From Phycisphaerales bacterium (GTDB lineage: Bacteria; Planctomycetota; Phycisphaerae; Sedimentisphaerales; Anaerobacaceae), in contig DQCG01000116.1 of the NCBI GenBank assembly GCA_003533825.1, positions 7,449 to 15,916 of the forward strand: DNA of 8,468 nt. The letters are read 5' to 3'. The first letter of the stretch is position 1. Each line of letters opens with the position of its first letter. Below, one piece after another: positions 1-5,722 of the stretch. Below the pieces are notes generated by a model that had not been told where the DNA came from, made no database searches, and saw only the letters and a list, made by a program, of their open reading frames with translations. Position numbers and translations under genes: made by a program.

Positions 1-43
1 TCGGCAACATCATCAGAAAACTGCCCCTGGCAAGAAGAATCCT

Positions 44-1093
44 TTAAACAATCAGCATAGCGTCGCCGTAGGAGTAGAAACGGTACCGCTGCTCGATTGC
101 GTGTTGGTAGGCGGCGAGGATGTTTTCAAGCCCTGCGAAGGCCGCCACCAATGCTAATAGCGTGGATTTTGGCAAGTGAAAATTTGTTATCATCGCGTCG
201 ATAATCTTGAACTGATAGCCGGGCATGATGAATAATTCCGTTGTGCCGGCGGCAGCTTCGATCCTTGAGCCGTCGGCGACGGTCTCAAGAACCCGTGTTG
301 ATGTTGTGCCGACCGGAATGATTCGGCCGCCTTCGTTTTTTGACGCATTTATTATCGCGGCATTCTCCCGGTTGATACTGAATTGCTCCCGGTGGATTTT
401 GTGGTCTTTGAGATTATCCGCGGTAACCGGCTTGAATGTTCCAGCCCCGACGTGCAGCGTGATAAAGGCGAAACGTATGCCGGCCAGTTTTAGCTGCTCA
501 ATGAGCAATTCGGTAAAATGCAGCCCCGCGGTCGGGGCCGCGACGGCGCCGGTCTGCCTGGCGTATACCGTCTGATACCGCTGCTTGTCCTCAGCCGCCA
601 CTGCCGGATCGTCGTCGCGCTTGATGTATGGCGGTAGCGGTGGAAAACCGATTTCATCCAGCACGGTCTGTGCGTCTGCATCGGTCTTTATCCGGAACCG
701 GCATCTGCCCTGACCCGTCTTTTCGAGCAGCACAGCCTTGCAGAAATCGGCTTTGTGCCTGTCTTTCAGATAAAACTCGTCTCCGGCTTTTAGTTTGCGG
801 ATTCCCTTGAGGTAGGCCGTCCAGACGCCGTCGGCGGTCGCAGTGAGAAACAATCCTTCGAGCTTGCCTCCAGTGGTCCGCCGGGCGAAAAAGCGTGCCG
901 GCGGGACTTTCGTATCGTTCAGGACGAGACAATCGCCGGGCGACAAAAAGTCGCCGAGGCTGCTGAACCTGCAATCCGAAACATCGCCGGCGGAACGATT
1001 CATAACCAGCAGCCGCGAATCGCTCCGAACATCAAGAGGCGACTGAGCGATCAACTCAGGCGGCAAAAAATAATTCAACTTCTCTGTCTTCAT
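44..1093 (-). CDS. queA: S-adenosylmethionine:tRNA ribosyltransferase-isomerase (QueA)
   Basis: Cytosolic enzyme of queuosine synthesis. It moves the ribosyl part of S-adenosylmethionine onto 7-aminomethyl-7-deazaguanine at the wobble position of GUN-anticodon tRNAs, giving epoxyqueuosine. The translation matches the family from end to end: SPLDVRSDSRLLV near the N-terminus, NDTKVPPAR (about 59-67), RYQTVYA (172-178), GAVAAPTAGLHF (182-193), TLHVGAGTFKPV (212-223), GTTSTRVLE (262-270) and TNFHLPKSTL (303-312). At 349 residues it is full length for the family (about 340-360). I chose the ATG at 1093; the frame also opens two codons earlier with TTG at 1099, but the ATG gives the usual MKxxxLNYFLPPELIAQ start. 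The Shine-Dalgarno match is weak (GAAGGT about 18 nt upstream). The gene is divergent from the small ORF at 1269. No frameshift or missing motif was seen. The identity is secure; only the exact start is open. Confidence 0.97.
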   Translation of the reverse strand: MKTEKLNYFLPPELIAQSPLDVRSDSRLLVMNRSAGDVSDCRFSSLGDFLSPGDCLVLNDTKVPPARFFARRTTGGKLEGLFLTATADGVWTAYLKGIRKLKAGDEFYLKDRHKADFCKAVLLEKTGQGRCRFRIKTDADAQTVLDEIGFPPLPPYIKRDDDPAVAAEDKQRYQTVYARQTGAVAAPTAGLHFTELLIEQLKLAGIRFAFITLHVGAGTFKPVTADNLKDHKIHREQFSINRENAAIINASKNEGGRIIPVGTTSTRVLETVADGSRIEAAAGTTELFIMPGYQFKIIDAMITNFHLPKSTLLALVAAFAGLENILAAYQHAIEQRYRFYSYGDAMLIV

Positions 1094-1144
1094 AACCAAA
1101 CGTTATCAGACGACCTTCAAATAAACAAAAAAATTTTGGCCGAA

Positions 1145-1171
1145 TAAACAAGCGATCTACGTGTTTGTTTA
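1145..1171. repeat. Imperfect inverted repeat between divergent genes
   Basis: TAAACAAGCG (1145-1154) faces TGTTTGTTTA (1162-1171), a 10-bp stem with two G-T pairs and a 7-base loop. It lies midway between the starts of queA and the small plus-strand ORF, where a shared operator could sit. There is no T-run on either side, so it is not a terminator. I found no convincing -35/-10 pair on either strand between 1094 and 1225. The arms are AT-rich, so a chance origin is possible. Confidence 0.25.
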
Positions 1172-1268
1172 ACAGCATCGAATTTCCAGCACAAGTACTC
1201 AAGTTTTAGAGACGATAGAAACAACATGAATCCGGCTTATAAGAACAATCTTTTCAAAGGTTACGAGG

Positions 1269-1466
1269 ATGGCTGCGAGAGAGTATTTTGAGAGAGAGGC
1301 GACTTCAATCGCCGCTTTAGGAAGGCATGAACTCGAGAGGCGAATCAGGAACTTCAGAGGCAGATTCAAGCTGGATTTTACACAGGACTACCTTAACAGG
1401 CTCAGCGTTGACAGATTAAGGCATATCCTTTTGGCCGCTTTAATGAATTCCAGAGGCCGCAATTGA
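1269..1466 (+). CDS. Small basic hypothetical protein, possibly the 3' part of a frameshifted gene
   Basis: A 65-residue, highly charged protein, rich in Arg and Glu, that I do not recognise. It is probably soluble: no signal peptide or membrane segment, and likely helical from about residue 4 to 28 (EYFEREATSIAALGRHELERR). The conserved-looking core is RFKLDFTQDYLNRLSVDRLRHILLAAL. Coding use looks real: AAAGG lies 8 nt before the ATG and codon choice resembles the neighbours. In another frame, an ATG at 1226 opens 21 codons that end in TTT TGA at 1286-1291. Dropping one T from the TTTT at 1286-1289 would join the two into one smooth 79-residue protein (junction ERVF-EREA). The true start is therefore uncertain: 1269, or 1226 with a +1 frameshift, an indel or a sequencing error. 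The stop TGA directly abuts the stop of the convergent pseudopilin gene at 1467. Confidence 0.55.
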   Translation: MAAREYFEREATSIAALGRHELERRIRNFRGRFKLDFTQDYLNRLSVDRLRHILLAALMNSRGRN

Positions 1467-2246
1467 TTAATTATAGGGCTCTTTTTTAGGCCAGCCGAAT
1501 TTCTCGAATTGCCCGAACTCTTTCTCTGAGTTATCGCTGGGATCTTCTTTCAGGGCCGAGCGCACCTCCTGCACATGTGCATCCACAAATACCACATTTA
1601 TCATGCCGCTGTTCAGGTCTCCGCTCATTGTACTATGAAACGTACCGAACCAGTCGCGTCCGTCGGGGCATAAGGCGTTGTCGTTCAGCACCCAACTGCA
1701 GCCAGGCCTGAGCCACATGTTTTCGGCAGCGAAGAAAAACACTTCTGCCTTGCTTCTTGTAATCTGGGAACGTTTCAGGACGCCTCCGCCAGCAGCTCCG
1801 CTTGTGGAGCCCAAGTAGCCGTTCATACTGTAACTGTAGTAAGGTATAACGGGGATTCTTTCATCGTGACTGGGATGCCTTTGGCCCTCGGATTTGGCAA
1901 CAACCGCGAAAGATGGGCACAAATGGACCTTGCCTTTTTTAAGATAGGGCCAAAACGGGCCGTCCGCAGGATACCTCGGGTCATGCCAACGGCAGAAACG
2001 CTGGTACCCGGAAACCGGGGCCTCCGTCTCGACCAGAGAGGTCCAGGCAGAGGGATAACGGTCGTCATAATCATCCAGGTACAGGGCCTGAGCAATGCCG
2101 TATTGACGCAGGTTGGCCCGGCAAGTCACCTCTCTCGCCTGTTCTTTGACCCGCTGCAGCGCGGGCATCAAAATCGCCATTAATACTGCTATGATTGCAA
2201 TCACAACTAAAAGCTCTATTAGTGTAAAGGCTCTCATCCTGTTCAT
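1467..2246 (-). CDS. Pseudopilin-like protein P1 (prepilin-type N-terminal domain, degenerate H-X9-DG region)
   Basis: A 259-residue type II secretion/type IV pilus-type prepilin. Residues 1-6 form a short basic leader, followed by FTLIELLVVIAIIA with Glu11 at mature position +5 and a hydrophobic helix to about residue 29. In the family the leader is cut and the new N-terminus methylated by a prepilin peptidase, and the helix anchors the protein in the inner membrane. The residue before the cut is Ala6, where P2-P4 have Gly. The globular part has Cys42, an LCPS site (Cys110) and aromatic-rich loops. The C-terminal site reads FVDAHV (222-225) after His204, longer spaced and with Ala for Gly, so it is a decayed version of H-X9-DG. 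Start: ATG preceded by a near-perfect AAGGAGGT 4-5 nt away. It is last of four tandem paralogues, 59 bp after P2, with no separate promoter seen. Function and substrate are unknown. Confidence 0.92.
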   Translation of the reverse strand: MNRMRAFTLIELLVVIAIIAVLMAILMPALQRVKEQAREVTCRANLRQYGIAQALYLDDYDDRYPSAWTSLVETEAPVSGYQRFCRWHDPRYPADGPFWPYLKKGKVHLCPSFAVVAKSEGQRHPSHDERIPVIPYYSYSMNGYLGSTSGAAGGGVLKRSQITRSKAEVFFFAAENMWLRPGCSWVLNDNALCPDGRDWFGTFHSTMSGDLNSGMINVVFVDAHVQEVRSALKEDPSDNSEKEFGQFEKFGWPKKEPYN

Positions 2247-2305
2247 GATACCTCCTTTTTTTACACTGCAATCCGCTTTAGTTGCTATATTTTAAACCCT
2301 GCATA

Positions 2306-3163
2306 TCAGTAGCCGACTTTTCCCCAAACGGCTTTCTGGAAATCCTCGAGCTCCTCGAGGCCTTCCGGGGTCTGAGGCATCCAGCCACCGCCACCATAGT
2401 AATCCCTGGTATCCCTGGCGCGTTTAATAGTCTCGGCTGCTTTCCACTTTAGATGGCTCACGTGTCCGTCCGCCCAGGATACCGTAGTGCCGTCCCCATG
2501 CCTGACTGGCGGGTCATCCCACCAGGGTCCTCGTTGGTTGTAATGTACGGCAAAGCTGTCTGGTGTCATCGCGCCTTCGTCGATGAAAACCATTCGCTGG
2601 GCCGGGCCCGGGCTGCTTATCTCACTCCTTCGCTTGATCCAGAGTACCGTCCTGCCATTTCTCAAGCCCGTGGCGGTTACATGATTGCCTCCGGTCCATG
2701 TACCGGTTCGAGCCCGGGCGTTCATGGCATCTACGGCCGCATAGGTGACGCACTCACCCCGCCTTCCCGTAGGACACTTGTAAACATCGTAGTCTTTGAC
2801 ATATTCCCACAAAGCCCCTTCTTCGATTGCTTCTTTCTTCTCCCTGTCATTGAGCGTCCCAACGTATGCGGCGTTTGGCTGGTCCCAATTGTCTCCCCAG
2901 CCATGGCCTATCCAGGCTATCTCCTTAAGGCTTCCAGAACTGTGATTGAATCCGCCTTCACCATTTACGATTTTACCATCATTCTCATCAGCATACATAA
3001 TCCAGCTAAGCTGCAGGGTCCTAAGATTGTTCTCACAAACTATCCGCTTGCCCTGCTCTTTAACCCGATTCAGTGCCGGCATTAATATTGCCATTAAAAC
3101 AGCAATAATTGCTATTACGACCAAAAGCTCAATTAATGTAAAGCCTTTTCGTTTGACCATCAT
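2306..3163 (-). CDS. Pseudopilin-like protein P2 (prepilin-type N-terminal domain, H-X9-DG domain)
   Basis: A 285-residue protein with a class III prepilin signal: MMVKRKG, cut expected after Gly7, then FTLIELLVVIAIIA with Glu12 at +5, helix to about residue 30, then NRVKEQGKR. The globular part carries Cys43, YKCPTG (Cys130), GRTVLWIKRRSEISSPGPA (170-188) and an exact H-X9-DG site, His222 to Asp232-Gly233. This corresponds to the prepilin-type processing-associated H-X9-DG domain common in planctomycetes. It ends DFQKAVWGKVGY. From the CP site onward it is clearly the closest relative of P3 (shared EISSPGPA, HGDGT, ADGH, KAVWGK), so the two look like a recent duplication. Start: ATG ATG pair at 3163/3160 with GAGGAG 5 nt before the first. 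A candidate promoter lies at 3198-3227. It has no catalytic motif I recognise. Confidence 0.93.
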   Translation of the reverse strand: MMVKRKGFTLIELLVVIAIIAVLMAILMPALNRVKEQGKRIVCENNLRTLQLSWIMYADENDGKIVNGEGGFNHSSGSLKEIAWIGHGWGDNWDQPNAAYVGTLNDREKKEAIEEGALWEYVKDYDVYKCPTGRRGECVTYAAVDAMNARARTGTWTGGNHVTATGLRNGRTVLWIKRRSEISSPGPAQRMVFIDEGAMTPDSFAVHYNQRGPWWDDPPVRHGDGTTVSWADGHVSHLKWKAAETIKRARDTRDYYGGGGWMPQTPEGLEELEDFQKAVWGKVGY

Positions 3164-3197
3164 TTCGTCTCCTCTATCTTTATTTATTGCCGCAGGT

Positions 3198-3227
3198 TAT
3201 ATAGCCATTCGTTTATGAGCTCGACAA
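3198..3227 (-). promoter_or_regulatory. Candidate sigma-70-type promoter for P2
   Basis: On the minus strand TTGTCG (3227-3222, 4 of 6 to consensus), an 18-bp spacer, then TATATA (3203-3198, 4 of 6), giving a leader of about 30 nt to the P2 start. It lies in the 84-bp gap between P3 and P2. It is a modest match in AT-rich DNA, so read-through from P3 is equally possible. Confidence 0.3.
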
Positions 3228-3247
3228 AACCAGAGCAATAATGCTTA

Positions 3248-4126
3248 TCATTCCCTTGGCATATGCGATGGCGAATAACCTAATTTGCCCCAGACGGCCT
3301 TTTGCATCTTATACAAATCCTGGTAGTCATCCTCGCTCTCAGGTTGCATCTGGTGCAACGGGTGCGCATCAAGGCCGGGAACAGCGGCGAGTTTGCCTAT
3401 TTCCAACGTTTTCATGCCTCTGTACTTCCAATAATCAGCATGCCCGTCTGCGTAAGAGACATTCGTGCCGTCACCGTGCCGTACAAAGGGTGGGTCCCAC
3501 CAGAGTTCATTCACGTAATGTGTAGCGTAACTATCGGGAGTTATCCGGCCTTCATCCAGGAATACTATTCTAAACGCCGGGCCGGGGGAGCTAATCTCCG
3601 TCCTCCTTTTAACCCATAGGACGGTCCGTCCGACTCTCGCCCCGACATTACCAGAGTAAGTTCCCTCCCTTCGAAGACCGTTCATAGCATCGGTAATTGT
3701 ATATGTACGCATCTCTCCACGAACACCGGTCGGGCATCGGTAAAGATTTTCATCCTTGCAATATGGATACAAGGCGCCGGCTCTAATAGCTTTTTTCTGG
3801 AGTATTTCGGGCAAACTTGTGCCGGCCCAAAAATCTGCGATATCGTCACCTGTCCACCACTGCTCTCCTTTGTGTATGCCGCCCGTGGGGACAGGTGCCG
3901 TGCCGTCTCCGCCGCCATAAGCTTCGCCATTGACAATCTTATCGTCGTTGTCGTCGGCATACATAATCCAGGTGAGTGTCAACTGCCTCATATTACCCAG
4001 GCAGGCGGCACGCTTTCCCTGCTCCTTGACTCGATTCAGAGCGGGCATCAAAATCGCCATCAAAACAGCAATAATGGCAATCACCACAAGAAGCTCGATC
4101 AGGGTGAAGCCTTTTGGTTTGTTCAT
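3248..4126 (-). CDS. Pseudopilin-like protein P3 (prepilin-type N-terminal domain, H-X9-DG domain)
   Basis: A 292-residue prepilin-like protein: MNKPKG, cut expected after Gly6, FTLIELLVVIAIIA with Glu11 at +5, a hydrophobic helix to about residue 29, then NRVKEQGKR. Cys42 and YRCPTG (Cys131) recur as in P2. GRTVLWVKRRTEISSPGPA (166-184) and DEGRITPDSYATHY (191-204) precede the exact H-X9-DG site, His217 to Asp227-Gly228. The tail KAVWGKLGY matches the end of P2, followed by eight extra residues. A Gly-rich insert (GGGDGTAPVPTGG, about 71-83) and a longer linker before the tail are the main differences from P2. Start: ATG at 4126 with AAGGAG 7 nt upstream. It has its own candidate promoter at 4198-4226. 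Mature protein is expected in the inner membrane with the globular part in the periplasm. The substrate and the partner secretion system are not visible here. Confidence 0.93.
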   Translation of the reverse strand: MNKPKGFTLIELLVVIAIIAVLMAILMPALNRVKEQGKRAACLGNMRQLTLTWIMYADDNDDKIVNGEAYGGGDGTAPVPTGGIHKGEQWWTGDDIADFWAGTSLPEILQKKAIRAGALYPYCKDENLYRCPTGVRGEMRTYTITDAMNGLRREGTYSGNVGARVGRTVLWVKRRTEISSPGPAFRIVFLDEGRITPDSYATHYVNELWWDPPFVRHGDGTNVSYADGHADYWKYRGMKTLEIGKLAAVPGLDAHPLHQMQPESEDDYQDLYKMQKAVWGKLGYSPSHMPRE

Positions 4127-4197
4127 AATGACACTCCTTCTCTTTTTATTCTCTTTACCATACTTTAAGACACAAATCCTAATTTTTGGATAATTTT

Positions 4198-4226
4198 ATT
4201 ATAATCACTACTATAAGTCTATGCAA
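4198..4226 (-). promoter_or_regulatory. Candidate sigma-70-type promoter for P3
   Basis: On the minus strand TTGCAT (4226-4221), a 17-bp spacer, then a consensus TATAAT (4203-4198). The predicted leader to the P3 ATG is about 65-70 nt. It sits in the 109-bp P4-P3 gap, which shows no terminator. The -10 is perfect; the -35 matches only at TTG. Confidence 0.4.
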
Positions 4227-4235
4227 GGCAAATTA

Positions 4236-5060
4236 TTAATAATCCTTAAAGCGCTGCAGCCATTCAGGCCAGGCCCCGGGCTGGACATTCCCGCCTCTTG
4301 TCCAGGGTCCGCCCACATTATAGCCCCGGCTCCACTTTAGTGTCCACAACTCCTTGAGTCCGACCTTTCTTACGGTCCAATCGGCAAAAACACAGTTTAC
4401 AAATCCATTATGCCGGTCTACGCAAACACGGTTCATTTCATTCGAATTGGGAGTATCCCCCGGTCCGGCGTCGCTTGGCGGTGGCTGGTCGTCCTCTCTT
4501 GGCCAGGAATCGACCCACCAACTTCCGGTGAAGACCGGAATGTTGTTTGAACCCTGGACCTGGTGAGTACCCCAGTGCCAGTCGGCCGGGGTTCTGCCCC
4601 AGCCGTTGTTCCTGTTGCCGGTTTGCCTTGACCCGGCGATATTTAACATCCAGCCGTTCAGGCCGTAGCTGCCGACATCATTGGCGGTCTCCCAGGCAAA
4701 ATTGGACCAGCCGCCTGATGGGATGCCTCCCTGTGGCCGCGCTTTTGCAGCCTGAGGGCAAAGCCACAACTTCTCACTGAAATCCTTGGTGTAGGGCCGC
4801 ATGGTTTCCCGCCAGAATTCGCCGGAACCCATGCCGCTGCGAGTGCCGTTCAACTCTCCGGTGAAAAAGTTGCCGTCGTTCTCGTCGCAATACATTGCAT
4901 ACATAAGACCCCATTGCCTGAGGTTTGCCAGACAAGCGGTAGTTCTGGCTTGTTTCTTAACCCGCTGCAATGCCGGCATTAATATCGACATTAACAAAGC
5001 AATAATAGCAATCACCACTAAAAGCTCTATCAATGTAAAACCTTTTTTGTATTTATACAC
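4236..5060 (-). CDS. Pseudopilin-like protein P4 (prepilin-type N-terminal domain, H-X9-DW variant)
   Basis: A 274-residue prepilin-like protein and the first gene of the array in transcription order. MYKYKKG leads to a cut expected after Gly7, FTLIELLVVIAIIA with Glu12 at +5, a hydrophobic helix to about residue 30, then QRVKKQAR. Cys43 and LCPQ (Cys101) are the conserved cysteines. The globular part is rich in Trp, Gly and Asn. The C-terminal site keeps His217 and Asp227 at the exact X9 spacing, but Gly is replaced by Trp (FADWTV), followed by RKVGLKELWTLKW, a tail style I associate with Phycisphaerae members of this family. N-terminal wording (ANLRQ, QAR) groups it with P1 rather than P2/P3. 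Start: GTG at 5060 with AAAGGG 7 nt upstream; the nearby upstream ATG is out of frame and soon stopped. Function is unknown beyond the family. Confidence 0.92.
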   Translation of the reverse strand: MYKYKKGFTLIELLVVIAIIALLMSILMPALQRVKKQARTTACLANLRQWGLMYAMYCDENDGNFFTGELNGTRSGMGSGEFWRETMRPYTKDFSEKLWLCPQAAKARPQGGIPSGGWSNFAWETANDVGSYGLNGWMLNIAGSRQTGNRNNGWGRTPADWHWGTHQVQGSNNIPVFTGSWWVDSWPREDDQPPPSDAGPGDTPNSNEMNRVCVDRHNGFVNCVFADWTVRKVGLKELWTLKWSRGYNVGGPWTRGGNVQPGAWPEWLQRFKDY

Positions 5061-5067
5061 AACAAAA

Positions 5068-5073
5068 CCCTTT
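5068..5073 (-). promoter_or_regulatory. Ribosome binding site fixing the GTG start of P4
   Basis: AAAGGG on the minus strand, 7 nt before the GTG at 5060. The ATG a few bases upstream is in another frame and reaches a stop after seven codons, so GTG is the only start that keeps the whole prepilin leader. Confidence 0.6.
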
Positions 5074-5124
5074 CATTATATCATAACTGAGTCTTTCGTT
5101 TTCTTATTGTACAGGCCCGGTAAT

Positions 5125-5153
5125 ATCCTACTTTTTTTCTATTAATATTGCAA
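5125..5153 (-). promoter_or_regulatory. Candidate sigma-70-type promoter for P4
   Basis: On the minus strand TTGCAA (5153-5148, 4 of 6), a 17-bp spacer, TAGGAT (5130-5125, 4 of 6), giving a leader of about 58 nt. A TATAAT closer to the gene (about 5075-5080) was set aside, because starting there would remove the ribosome binding site. Confidence 0.3.
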
Positions 5154-5454
5154 ATATTAATTTTCAGTCTTTAGGCTGCCCGATCTTATTATATGATGCG
5201 CAAAACCGAATTTCAGTTCGGATAATTATGCATCTCTGTGTTTTTCCTAATAGTTCTTATCCACAATTCCTTTAGGAAGTGTTAATTCGTTGATATCGCT
5301 CGATTTTGATTAAAAAACAGCTCATACGCGATATGCATAAATCTTGTGGGCCATATTTCCATCACGTTTAGCTCGTACCTTCTGCTATTTTATCAGAATT
5401 TTCTATATTCGACAAGGCAAATTTGGTATTGAAAAAGCTTTTTTATGAACATCA

Positions 5455-5527
5455 TACCCGGCTAATGCAACAGCCGAGACAGGCATCTAAAGAATTAACA
5501 AGTTTGATATAGACATCGTGCCGGGTA
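5455..5527 (-). repeat. Long inverted repeat with a competing internal hairpin
   Basis: TACCCGGC (5455-5462) and GCCGGGTA (5520-5527) can close a 57-base loop with 8 perfect pairs. The 5459-5463 part of the same arm can instead pair with AGCCG at 5472-5476 around an 8-base loop (stem CGGCT/AGCCG). The two pairings exclude each other, as in attenuators or riboswitch-like leaders. It lies about 400 nt upstream of P4. No known riboswitch consensus was recognised, and the strand is inferred from the neighbours. Confidence 0.35.
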
Positions 5528-5547
5528 AGTAATCAGACAGGATGCGC

Positions 5548-5583
5548 AAAAATTCGGAGTCGTCCCTCCTCCGGAACGACTCC
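5548..5583 (-). terminator. Intrinsic terminator A with GGAGGA hexaloop
   Basis: On the minus strand GGAGTCGT pairs with ACGACTCC (8 bp). One mismatch and two more G-C pairs follow, closing a loop of exactly GGAGGA, and then GAATTTTTG. Stem, T-run and spacing fit a rho-independent terminator. The flank after the T-run (GCGCATC) resembles that after terminator B, so the two look like diverged copies. Confidence 0.65.
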
Positions 5584-5634
5584 ATGGTAAAATTATATTT
5601 TCAACAAAACCGGCAAAACCGATTCTGATGCTCT

Positions 5635-5686
5635 AAAAAATCGGGCGGACACATCCTCCTCCGAAACATTTTTAGGCCGTCCGCCC
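5635..5686 (-). terminator. Intrinsic terminator B with GGAGGAGG in its loop
   Basis: On the minus strand GGGCGGAC pairs perfectly with GTCCGCCC (8 bp, seven of them G-C... counting six G-C and the two inner A/T-containing positions), followed by GATTTTTTAG with six T. The 28-base loop holds TTTCGGAGGAGGATGT. It forms the 3' end of the proposed small RNA that starts near 5712. The loop is long for a plain terminator, which suggests a second role for the GGAGGAGG segment. Confidence 0.7.
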
Positions 5687-5712
5687 AATATTTCTGCCTC
5701 AGAAAGACAAAT
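5635..5712 (-). ncRNA. Candidate sigma-54-dependent small RNA, about 78 nt
   Basis: From the expected start 12 nt after the -12 element (about 5712), the RNA would read a 7-nt leader, a tight hairpin TTTCTG-AGG-CAGAAA (5705-5691), a 4-nt linker, and hairpin B with a U-tract ending near 5635. Promoter, body and terminator follow each other with almost no spare sequence, which is how stand-alone bacterial small RNAs are built. The exposed loop GGAGGAGGAUGU contains RGGAUGU, the core of the CsrA binding consensus RUACARGGAUGU, and also mimics a Shine-Dalgarno sequence. Inference: a CsrA-titrating or anti-SD-binding RNA. It could instead be a leader terminated ahead of the pseudopilin genes. I recognise no named RNA family. 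Confidence 0.5.
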
Positions 5713-5722
5713 TTAATATAGT

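Noticed and set aside
1..43. Possible neighbouring genes at the left edge: a minus-strand start (ATG ATG TTG CCG from 13, with AGGGG 10 nt upstream, 30 bp after queA), or the last 19 codons of a plus-strand gene ending TAG at 58-60.
   Set aside because: The two readings compete, each is too short to test, and neither gives a recognisable product. The minus-strand start is the more attractive because it would continue the queA operon.
2700..2720. GGTTCGAGCCCGGGC, resembling a tRNA T-arm; similar GGTTCGAG at 6055 and TTCGAATCC at 6398.
   Set aside because: All lie inside well-supported coding frames and lack the acceptor, D and anticodon stems. No tRNA was found.
2453..3085. 210-codon plus-strand open frame opposite P2, plus similar shorter ones opposite queA, P1, P3, P4 and the LTA-synthase-like gene.
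   Set aside because: They are antisense shadows of genes with clear family motifs, have no ribosome sites and give no recognisable protein.
5075..5080. TATAAT as the P4 promoter -10.
   Set aside because: Transcription would begin inside or after the AAAGGG ribosome site of P4, and no -35 lies at proper spacing.
5592..5597. TATAAT (minus strand) as a promoter for a second small RNA ending at terminator A.
   Set aside because: The transcript would be little more than the terminator hairpin, and the -35 is unrecognisable.
5548..5686. Plus-strand small RNA with CCUCCUCC anti-Shine-Dalgarno loops, like the cuckoo-type RNAs of alphaproteobacteria.
   Set aside because: The loops would fit, but the T-runs follow the hairpins only on the minus strand, and the sigma-54 promoter also points that way.
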